The notes below the pieces were generated by a model. The model did no database searches and was not told the origin of the DNA. It worked only from the letters and a program-made list of their open reading frames with translations. Shown in pieces: positions 1-5,557 of a DNA stretch of 10,681 bases (position 1 is the first letter of the stretch; each line of letters opens with the position of its first letter). The translations under genes and the position numbers were made by a program. The stretch lies in the NCBI GenBank assembly GCA_013041785.1, contig JABDRK010000084.1:1-10681 (forward strand). Direction: 5' to 3'. This DNA is from Eudoraea sp. GTDB lineage: Bacteria > Bacteroidota > Bacteroidia > Flavobacteriales > Flavobacteriaceae.

Positions 1-1
1 T

Positions 2-271
2 CGTATAGAGCTCTACACCGAACAATATGCCAAAGACTATGCCTCAGGAAACAGCAAAGGTGTAATTCCGTTTGCAAAGGCTGCCGAAAAAGCCCATGAA
101 CTGGGTATTGGAGTGAATGCCGGGCACGATCTTAACCTGGATAATATTGCCTATTTCAAACAAGAGGTGCCACACCTGCTCGAAGTATCCATTGGGCATG
201 CACTGATTTGTGAATCAATCTACCTGGGCCTGGAAAATGTGGTTAACATGTACCTACACCGACTCAAATAA
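2..271 (+). CDS. pdxJ: Pyridoxine 5'-phosphate synthase, C-terminal part (5' end outside window)
   Basis: The window opens inside this gene; the last 89 codons and a TAA stop are present. PdxJ condenses 1-deoxy-D-xylulose 5-phosphate with 3-amino-2-oxopropyl phosphate to pyridoxine 5'-phosphate, the last ring-forming step of DXP-dependent vitamin B6 synthesis in the cytoplasm. Visible family marks are RIELYT near the start, the NAGHDLN motif whose His matches the catalytic His193 of the E. coli enzyme, and EVSIGHALI, whose Gly-His pair matches the phosphate-binding Gly215-His216. The C terminus (MYLHRLK) ends where family members end, so the gene looks intact on this side. The reading frame was found by translating backwards from the stop. 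The stop overlaps the ATG of the next gene (TAATG), which suggests translational coupling. Confidence 0.96.
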   Translation, partial: RIELYTEQYAKDYASGNSKGVIPFAKAAEKAHELGIGVNAGHDLNLDNIAYFKQEVPHLLEVSIGHALICESIYLGLENVVNMYLHRLK

Positions 272-1041
272 TGAAAATCCTGCATTCAAATATTCTGGGG
301 GAGGGTAAGCCGTTGCTAATCTTACACGGGTTTCTGGGCATGTCTGACAATTGGAAAACCCTGGGGACCCAATTTGTAAAAATGGGTTATGAAGTGCATC
401 TGTTAGATCAGCGCAATCATGGAAAAAGCTTCTGGTCTGAGGATTTTAACTATGACCTCCTGGCCGATGACCTCGTACGCTATTTGGAACATTATAAACT
501 GGATAAGGTAGACATCCTGGGACATTCCATGGGAGGCAAGACGGCCATGACCTTTGCCTGTGCCCACCCGGAACGCATTGATAAACTAATTGTTGCCGAT
601 ATTGCCCCAAAGTTCTATCCCCCCCATCACCAGTATATCCTGGATGCCCTGCTAGCCATACCGGAAGAAAAACTGAGGTCGAGAAGTGCTGCCGACTTTG
701 CCCTGGCGCAGGACCTGCACGACTGGAGTATCAGGCAGTTTTTGCTTAAAAGCCTGCACTGGGTGGAGAAAGGAAAACTCGACTTCAGGTTCAACCTCAG
801 GGTGCTGGCAGGCAAAATGGAAGAGATTGGAGATGCCCTGGATTCAGGAGCTATTTTTAACGGCCCGGTCCTGTTCCTGAGAGGAAGCCGGTCTGAATAT
901 GTTTCGGATGATGATTACGCCGGCATCATAAACCACTTCCCAAATGCGCGAATGGAAACCGTTGCCGATGCCGGGCATTGGCTGCATGCCGAAAACCCGC
1001 AAGAATTTATGCAGTTCTCAGCAGAATTCTTAAACAGTTGA
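271..1041 (+). CDS. YbfF-type alpha/beta-hydrolase (esterase)
   Basis: This 256-residue cytoplasmic protein has the complete alpha/beta-hydrolase fold signature. HGFLG at residues 19-23 gives the oxyanion hole, DQRNHG at 46-51 follows strand 4, and GHSMGG at 84-89 carries nucleophile Ser86. AGHW at 235-237 supplies catalytic His236. As in E. coli YbfF, the likely acid is the Asp of VADIAP (Asp110) after strand 6, rather than an Asp after strand 7, where this protein has GSRSEYV. The family hydrolyses short acyl esters and acyl-CoA/ACP thioesters; the physiological substrate cannot be read from the sequence. No N-terminal signal is seen. The ATG overlaps the pdxJ stop (TAATG) and there is no Shine-Dalgarno site, so expression probably depends on ribosomes finishing pdxJ. 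Nothing else links it to vitamin B6. Confidence 0.93.
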   Translation: MKILHSNILGEGKPLLILHGFLGMSDNWKTLGTQFVKMGYEVHLLDQRNHGKSFWSEDFNYDLLADDLVRYLEHYKLDKVDILGHSMGGKTAMTFACAHPERIDKLIVADIAPKFYPPHHQYILDALLAIPEEKLRSRSAADFALAQDLHDWSIRQFLLKSLHWVEKGKLDFRFNLRVLAGKMEEIGDALDSGAIFNGPVLFLRGSRSEYVSDDDYAGIINHFPNARMETVADAGHWLHAENPQEFMQFSAEFLNS

Positions 1042-1050
1042 TTCCCATTT

Positions 1051-1074
1051 GGTTGGTCATCAACTTCCTTTTTA
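1051..1074 (+). terminator. Weak terminator-like hairpin after the pdxJ-hydrolase unit
   Basis: GTTG (1052-1055) pairs with CAAC (1061-1064) around a five-base loop, with a possible extra G-T pair, followed by a T-rich run at 1067-1073. The stem is short, so it would end transcription poorly by itself. Its place, ten bases after the stop codon and before the next promoter, is right for a terminator. Confidence 0.3.
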
Positions 1075-1086
1075 TGTCTGCTTCTC

Positions 1087-1116
1087 TTGTACGTCTCCCA
1101 AATTTGGTTAAATTTG
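1087..1116 (+). promoter_or_regulatory. Bacteroidetes-type promoter of the SGNH lipoprotein gene
   Basis: TTG at 1087-1089 is followed after exactly 19 bases by TAAATTTG at 1109-1116. This is a full match to the Bacteroidetes sigma-ABfr consensus (TTG near -33, TAnnTTTG near -7). The start of transcription would fall near 1121-1124, giving a leader of about 45 bases. That leader begins with a six-pair hairpin (1124-1129 with 1135-1140, one G-T pair). The spacer holds a perfect palindrome, CCAAATTTGG at 1098-1107. Confidence 0.7.
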
Positions 1117-1168
1117 GCTTAACACTGCCTTTACGGTAGTTTAACTGAACTAAATTCAAACTAACGAA

Positions 1169-2794
1169 ATGAAAAAGATTTTATGGATGTTCGCCTTTGG
1201 CGGACTTTTTTTGCTTTCCTGTAGCGATGATGATGTAGTAGTTGATCAAATTCCGGATCCGGACCCGATTGTATACACCAGTGGTACTGCTAACTTTTCA
1301 AATTATGTGGCCGTAGGTAACTCCATCACAGCGGGGTACTCGGATAATGCTTTATTTATTGACGGACAAACGAATTCATTCCCCAATATGCTGGCAGAGA
1401 ATTTTGCCTTAGCCGGGGGCGGTGTTTTTAATATTCCGTTTATGGCAGACAATTTGGGTGGCGCCACCCTTGGCGGACAACCCATCCTGGGCAATCGATT
1501 AATCCTGGATTTCTCTTCCGGGTCCCCTACCCCTACACCTGTAGGTGGCACCGGGACTACAGAGATCTCAAACGTGCTTTCAGGGTCTTTTAACAACATG
1601 GGCGTACCCGGAGCCAAAAGCTTCCACCTGGTTGCCGAGGGTTACGGAAATGTAGCCGGAGTAGCCGCTGGTTTGGCCAATCCCTATTATGCCCGTTTTG
1701 CAAGCTCCCCCAGTGCAACGATTATTGGGGATGCTGCGGTACAAAATCCCACTTTTTTTACGTTGTGGATAGGAAACAATGACGTTTTAGGTTTTGCTGC
1801 TTCGGGAGGTTCCGGAGTAGATCAGACAGGCAATCTGGACCCTACCACCTATGGAGGCTCGGATATTACAGATCCATTTGTTTTTGCCGATGTCTATAAC
1901 GGACTGTTAGTGACCCTAACTGCAAACGGAGCCGATGGAGTGGTCGTAAACCTTCCCGATGTAAAAGCCCTTCCCTATTTCACAACCGTTCCCCATGACC
2001 CTTTAGATCCAACCAATCCTGATTTCGGGCCACAGATTCCACTCCTGAACACCATATTTGGTGCTTTGAATCAAATTTATGGGGCAATAGGGGCAACAGA
2101 TCGGATAGTTGTCTTTTCTGAGTCAGAGGCAAGTGCCGTGGTCATTATAGACGAGGACCTTGCAGATCTATCTGCTACCATTGCAGGGGCCCTGCTTGCA
2201 GATCTACCGACATTTGAGGCCTTTATCGCACAGTTTGGATTACCGCCCCAGGCTGCTTCGCTTGTGGCCAACTTGTTGGGAGCCACTTATGGACAGGCAA
2301 GACAGGCGACCGCTGAAGATCTGATCGTATTAACCAGTTCCAGTATCATCGGAACAGTAAATACAGACGCCCTTCAGAATTTAGTCGCTCAGGGATTGCC
2401 GGCAGATCTCGCAGGTCAGTTCTCTGTGGAAGGCGTCTCCCTTCCCCTGGCAGATCAATGGATACTGACCCCTGAAGAGCAATTAGCCGTAGAGACCGCG
2501 ACTACAGCTTACAACCAAACGATTGAAGCCCTGGCCACGCAGTATGATCTTGCTTTGGTTGATGTAAATTCCTATCAAAATGTCATCGCCACCCAGGGGG
2601 CGCCCTTAAGCGATGGAAGCGTAGTGACAGATGAGTTTGCAACTGGCGGAGGATTTTCTCTGGATGGGGTACACCCTGCACCAAGGGGATCTGCATTGTT
2701 AGCTAATGCGATTGTAGAAGCCATTAATGCCAAGTACGGATCAAACCTTCCCGGGGTTAATCCACTCGATTATACAGGGCTCTACATTAAGTAG
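1169..2794 (+). CDS. SGNH/GDSL-type hydrolase, surface lipoprotein
   Basis: This is a 541-residue lipoprotein. A short signal peptide (Lys2-Lys3, hydrophobic to Leu16) ends in lipobox LLSC with Cys18. The residues after Cys, SDDD, match the lipoprotein export signal that sends Bacteroidetes lipoproteins to the outside of the outer membrane. SGNH blocks follow in order: GNSITAG at 50-56 (nucleophile Ser52), NNMGVPG at 142-148 (oxyanion Gly), IGNNDV at 201-206 (Asn204), and DGVHP at 499-503 (Asp499, His502). All catalytic positions are present, so an active esterase/lipase-type enzyme is expected. Nearly 300 residues separate the third and last blocks, far more than in a minimal SGNH domain of about 200 residues; this part is rich in Ala, Leu and Asp. 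The substrate is unknown. The gene has its own promoter and a strong terminator, so it is probably monocistronic. The start gives a proper signal peptide. Confidence 0.9.
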   Translation: MKKILWMFAFGGLFLLSCSDDDVVVDQIPDPDPIVYTSGTANFSNYVAVGNSITAGYSDNALFIDGQTNSFPNMLAENFALAGGGVFNIPFMADNLGGATLGGQPILGNRLILDFSSGSPTPTPVGGTGTTEISNVLSGSFNNMGVPGAKSFHLVAEGYGNVAGVAAGLANPYYARFASSPSATIIGDAAVQNPTFFTLWIGNNDVLGFAASGGSGVDQTGNLDPTTYGGSDITDPFVFADVYNGLLVTLTANGADGVVVNLPDVKALPYFTTVPHDPLDPTNPDFGPQIPLLNTIFGALNQIYGAIGATDRIVVFSESEASAVVIIDEDLADLSATIAGALLADLPTFEAFIAQFGLPPQAASLVANLLGATYGQARQATAEDLIVLTSSSIIGTVNTDALQNLVAQGLPADLAGQFSVEGVSLPLADQWILTPEEQLAVETATTAYNQTIEALATQYDLALVDVNSYQNVIATQGAPLSDGSVVTDEFATGGGFSLDGVHPAPRGSALLANAIVEAINAKYGSNLPGVNPLDYTGLYIK

Positions 2795-2817
2795 AAACCA
2801 AAATATTTTATACTTTT

Positions 2818-2848
2818 AAAGGTGCCGGAACGTTTTCGGTACCTTTTT
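2818..2848 (+). terminator. Rho-independent terminator after the SGNH gene
   Basis: A ten-pair stem joins 2818-2827 (AAAGGTGCCG) with 2837-2846 (CGGTACCTTT), with one G-T pair, and the T run continues to 2848. It lies 24 bases after the lipoprotein stop. Its far end is only ten bases before the next start codon, and its right arm nearly repeats that of the hairpin after tig. Confidence 0.82.
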
Positions 2849-2858
2849 AGTTTTAACT

Positions 2859-3209
2859 ATGAACTTTATTCTCAAATTATTGCTGAGTGCCCTGGCCGTA
2901 GTGGTCCTGGCAAACATATTACCCGGTGTTGCCGTGGACAGCTTCCTTACCGCTGTGATTGTTGCTGTAGTGTTGAGTCTGCTCAATTTCCTGGTAAAAC
3001 CCATTCTCATTATACTTACATTGCCTGTTACTATCCTCACATTAGGGCTCTTTCTCCTTATTATTAATGCTTTGATCATACTACTTGCAGACTATCTCAT
3101 AGGTGGGTTTTCGGTCAGTACTATCTGGTGGGCCTTGCTGTTCAGCCTGTTATTATCCCTCCTCAATTCTATCCTGCATTCCTTTCTGAAATCAGAAAAC
3201 AAAAGCTGA
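2859..3209 (+). CDS. YvlD/phage_holin_4_2 family small membrane protein
   Basis: This 116-residue protein is almost wholly hydrophobic, with about four membrane helices (roughly residues 4-21, 28-45, 48-78 possibly as two short passes, and 89-109). It ends in a short polar tail (KSENKS). The family motif is clear: NFLVKPILIILTLP at 43-56, LTLGLF at 60-65 and INA at 69-71, as in Bacillus YvlD and the phage_holin_4_2 proteins. The holin name comes from weak similarity; these are widespread chromosomal inner-membrane proteins of unknown function, and there is no endolysin or other phage gene here. The ATG lies just ten bases after a terminator hairpin and has no Shine-Dalgarno site, so its transcription is puzzling: either read-through or a promoter overlapping the hairpin. 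Confidence 0.88.
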   Translation: MNFILKLLLSALAVVVLANILPGVAVDSFLTAVIVAVVLSLLNFLVKPILIILTLPVTILTLGLFLLIINALIILLADYLIGGFSVSTIWWALLFSLLLSLLNSILHSFLKSENKS

Positions 3210-3240
3210 GGAGAAGCGCTGTTTTTCAAGCTCGTAAAAC

Positions 3241-3271
3241 TTGTTGAACTTCCTAAAATACCCTACTTTTG
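3241..3271 (+). promoter_or_regulatory. Promoter of tig
   Basis: TACTTTTG at 3264-3271 is an exact TAnnTTTG -7 element. Two TTG triplets lie upstream: 3241-3243 (20-base spacer) and 3244-3246 (17-base spacer). Transcription would start near 3276-3279, leaving a leader of about 70 bases before the ATG at 3347. Confidence 0.68.
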
Positions 3272-3293
3272 CATGCCTAAATCAGAAGTGGTT

Positions 3294-3332
3294 ATGGTTC
3301 CTGGGAGACCCGGGCCCTGCCGTCTGAATTAA
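3294..3332 (+). promoter_or_regulatory. Leader ORF and hairpin in the tig 5' untranslated region
   Basis: Between the tig promoter and start codon lies a 12-codon ORF (ATG 3294, TAA 3330-3332) reading MVPGRPGPCRLN, ending 14 bases before the tig ATG. Inside it, CCTGGG (3300-3305) pairs with CCCGGG (3309-3314) around an AGA loop, with one T-G pair. The stretch is strikingly G/C-rich for a leader here and rich in Pro and Gly codons. Translation is not shown by the sequence, and there is no Shine-Dalgarno site. It could be a translational attenuator, a structural leader hairpin, or chance. Confidence 0.3.
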
Positions 3333-3346
3333 AATTGCAAATCACG

Positions 3347-4669
3347 ATGAATATTACCAAAGAGCAGATAGACGATTTAAATGCAGTTGTAAAAGTGGCC
3401 ATTTCCAAAGAGGACTACCAGGATAAGGTAGATAAAATCCTTAAGGATTATCGCAAGCAGGCGAATATCCCCGGATTCCGTAAAGGGCAGGTTCCTATGG
3501 GTCTTATAAAGAAACAGTATGGAAAGGCTGTGCTGGTAGATGAGGTCAATAAGCTGATTCAGGATAACCTGAATAACTACCTTACCGAGGAAAAACTGGA
3601 TGTGCTTGGCAATCCGCTTCCCAAGCAGCAGGACAATTTTAATTGGGATGAAGAGGAATTCTCCTTTGAATTTGAACTTGGGCTTGCTCCTGAATTTGAG
3701 GTTAATCTGAAAACCAAAAAGAGTATCCCCCACTATAAAATCGTGGCCGACAAGAAAATGGTTTCCGAGCAGGTAGACCGAATCAAAAGGCAATACGGTA
3801 AACTGGTAAACAAATCGGAAATCGAAAAAGGATTTGAGGTTACAGGAACCTTCACAAACGAGGAGGAAGAAATCAACCATAAAACCACGATCGAACTCGA
3901 TAAAATCAAAACCAAAAAATCCCTGGATAGCCTTTTAGGTAAAAAAGTTGGGGATAAAGTCACCCTAAAGACCAAAGGCTTATTTAAGGAAGCCTATTTG
4001 TTATCTGGCGCCCTGGGGATTGCCCGGGAAAAGGCAGATGGACTGGATATCCAGGTGGATTTCACCATCGAAGAAATCAATGATCGTGAAGCGGCTGCCC
4101 TGGACCAGGGATTGTTCGACCGTCTTTTCGGGGAAGGTGCGGTATCTTCTGAAGCGGATATGCGCGCGAAAATTAAAGAAGATGCCGAAAAGCAGTTCGA
4201 ACAGCAGGCTGACCAGAAATTGCTGAACGATGTAACTGAAAGACTTATTGAGGCTGTAAAATTTGAACTTCCTGTAGAATTTCTGCAAAAATGGATTCAA
4301 AGGACAGGTGAAAAACAGCTAAGCGAAGCCGAAGCCAAGGACGAATACGAGAATTCTGAAAAAGGGCTGCGCTATCAGCTCATTGAAGGGAAAATCATCA
4401 AAGATCACAATATCGAACTTCAGTTTGACGAACTTAAGGAGTTTGCCAAGGGATTTATCAAATCACAAATGGCCCAATACGGCCAGACAAATCCCAAAGA
4501 TGAGGAATTGGAACCCATTGTTATGCGGGTCCTCAGCAACCAGGATGAAGTTAAGCGGCTTTCAGAGCAGTTAATGAGCAAGAAACTGCTGGATCTTTAC
4601 AAGGAAAAAGCCAATTTAAAGGTTAAGGAAGTTACTTACGATAACTTTGTTAAGGAAGTTTACGGATAG
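3347..4669 (+). CDS. tig: Trigger factor (ribosome-bound chaperone)
   Basis: Trigger factor binds the ribosome exit tunnel through its N-terminal domain and shields emerging chains. From the ATG at 3347 it has 440 residues, normal for the family. The ribosome-docking signature is clear: IPGFRKGQVP at 41-50, with GFRKG at 43-47. The N domain runs to about residue 120. A long charged helical C-terminal domain with Gln/Glu/Lys-rich helices (about 245-440) forms the chaperone cradle. The middle part (about 150-240) does not show the usual FKBP prolyl-isomerase motifs, so this domain is degenerate or replaced. A TTG at 3335 would add four residues (MQIT); I prefer the ATG because flavobacterial trigger factors typically begin MNITKE. 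It sits upstream of clpP and clpX, as in E. coli, but with its own promoter. Confidence 0.96.
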   Translation: MNITKEQIDDLNAVVKVAISKEDYQDKVDKILKDYRKQANIPGFRKGQVPMGLIKKQYGKAVLVDEVNKLIQDNLNNYLTEEKLDVLGNPLPKQQDNFNWDEEEFSFEFELGLAPEFEVNLKTKKSIPHYKIVADKKMVSEQVDRIKRQYGKLVNKSEIEKGFEVTGTFTNEEEEINHKTTIELDKIKTKKSLDSLLGKKVGDKVTLKTKGLFKEAYLLSGALGIAREKADGLDIQVDFTIEEINDREAAALDQGLFDRLFGEGAVSSEADMRAKIKEDAEKQFEQQADQKLLNDVTERLIEAVKFELPVEFLQKWIQRTGEKQLSEAEAKDEYENSEKGLRYQLIEGKIIKDHNIELQFDELKEFAKGFIKSQMAQYGQTNPKDEELEPIVMRVLSNQDEVKRLSEQLMSKKLLDLYKEKANLKVKEVTYDNFVKEVYG

Positions 4670-4737
4670 CTCCGGGAGCAGGTTGTTCCGGCCCCCTGAA
4701 GAACGCTGAAAATTCCTGACGAATTGAGTATCTTTAC

Positions 4738-4771
4738 AAGGCCGAAACGCAAGTTTTCGGCACCTTTTTTT
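4738..4771 (+). terminator. Rho-independent terminator after tig, in the clpP leader
   Basis: GCCGAAA (4741-4747) pairs with TTTCGGC (4755-4761) around a seven-base loop, and a run of seven T (4765-4771) follows. It ends only 20 bases before the clpP ATG. A TATCTTTA box (4729-4736), one base off the -7 consensus, lies directly before the hairpin but has no good TTG partner. If transcription started from that box, the new RNA would begin in the left arm and could not fold the terminator. Confidence 0.75.
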
Positions 4772-4791
4772 AAATTACGATAAGTATAAGC

Positions 4792-5472
4792 ATGGATTAC
4801 GCCAAAGAATTCAAAAATTACGCAATAAAAGACCAGGGTATTAGCAGCACCTACTATGACAGCATCCTCGAAAGTATGTATCCGGTGGGTATGACCCCGA
4901 ATATTATAGAGGAGCGCCAGTTGAATGCTATTGCCATGGACGTTTTTTCACGCCTGATGATGGACCGTATCATCTTTATGGGTACTGGGATCAATGATCA
5001 GGTTGCCAATATCGTACAGGCCCAGTTATTGTTTCTGGCCAGTGCAGATTCCTCCAAGGATATTCAAATTTATATCAATTCCCCCGGGGGAAGTGTTTAT
5101 GCAGGCCTTGGGATTTACGATACCATGCAATTCATCAAGCCCGATGTGGCCACAATTTGCACAGGAATGGCCGCATCCATGGCTGCGGTACTGTTGTGTG
5201 CAGGTGAAAAAGGAAAACGCAGCGGCCTTAAACATTCGCGTGTAATGATCCACCAGCCCATGTCAGGAACCCAGGGACAGGCAAGTGATATCGAAATTGC
5301 AGCCAAGGAAGTACTTAAAATAAAAGATGAATTATACCATATTATCTCGGCGCACAGCGGGCAGACTTTTGAGAAGGTCTATGAGGACAGTGACCGGGAT
5401 TACTGGATGAAAGCTGAGGAAGCTAAAGCATACGGTATGATAGACGAAATCCTGGAACGGGATAGGGATTAA
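4792..5472 (+). CDS. clpP: ATP-dependent Clp protease proteolytic subunit
   Basis: ClpP is the serine peptidase that forms the double-heptamer chamber in which ClpX-unfolded proteins are cut. The catalytic triad is intact: Ser129 in GMAAS (125-129), His154 in MIHQP, and Asp203 in DRDYW. The spacings of 25 and 49 residues match those of mature E. coli ClpP (Ser97, His122, Asp171). The NSPGGSV motif (96-102) forms the substrate-binding and oxyanion region. At 226 residues it is longer than E. coli ClpP (207). Alignment on the triad places the mature N terminus near residue 33, which suggests a propeptide of about 30 residues. It lies 122 bases after tig, with a terminator-like hairpin between them, and 85 bases before clpX. 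Confidence 0.97.
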   Translation: MDYAKEFKNYAIKDQGISSTYYDSILESMYPVGMTPNIIEERQLNAIAMDVFSRLMMDRIIFMGTGINDQVANIVQAQLLFLASADSSKDIQIYINSPGGSVYAGLGIYDTMQFIKPDVATICTGMAASMAAVLLCAGEKGKRSGLKHSRVMIHQPMSGTQGQASDIEIAAKEVLKIKDELYHIISAHSGQTFEKVYEDSDRDYWMKAEEAKAYGMIDEILERDRD

Positions 5473-5494
5473 TACCTTTTAAAACGTTCAGAAA

Positions 5495-5552
5495 TTTGGT
5501 TGGGGTAAACCAAAAAAGCATTTCTGTCGTTATAGAAATTGAAAGATACCCC
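5495..5552 (+). promoter_or_regulatory. Structured leader of clpX with possible pseudoknot
   Basis: In the 85-base clpP-clpX gap, TTTGGTT (5495-5501) pairs perfectly with AACCAAA (5508-5514) around the loop GGGGTA (5502-5507). A second hairpin joins ATTTCT (5520-5525) and AGAAAT (5534-5539). The loop of the first hairpin is fully complementary to TACCCC at 5547-5552, which ends five bases before the clpX ATG, where the ribosome must bind. No T run follows either hairpin, so this is not a terminator. Folding is inferred by hand only. Confidence 0.38.
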
Positions 5553-5557
5553 TTAAT

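Noticed and set aside
271..1041. Assigning the first hydrolase to vitamin B6 metabolism because it overlaps pdxJ
   Set aside because: The sequence is a general YbfF-type esterase; translational coupling alone does not show a shared pathway.
2162..2409. GCAGATCT three times in the SGNH gene (2162, 2198, 2402)
   Set aside because: Each copy encodes part of an Ala-Asp-Leu segment in the low-complexity insert, so codon reuse explains it; spacing is irregular.
2822..3067. An 81-codon open frame overlapping the YvlD-like gene in another frame
   Set aside because: It starts inside the terminator hairpin and has a Cys/Tyr/Arg composition typical of out-of-frame reading, while the overlapped frame matches a known family.
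2859..3209. Reading the holin-like gene as a phage remnant
   Set aside because: The YvlD-type motif is chromosomal and widespread, and no phage gene, integrase or attachment site lies nearby.
3377..3880. A 167-codon open frame on the minus strand inside tig
   Set aside because: It lies wholly opposite a certain gene, has no family resemblance, and its Phe/Leu-rich content is what the antisense of Lys/Glu-rich codons gives.
4593..4741. A 12-base direct repeat ATCTTTACAAGG at 4593-4604 and 4730-4741
   Set aside because: A few 12-base matches are expected by chance in a window of this size, and the first copy is ordinary tig coding sequence.
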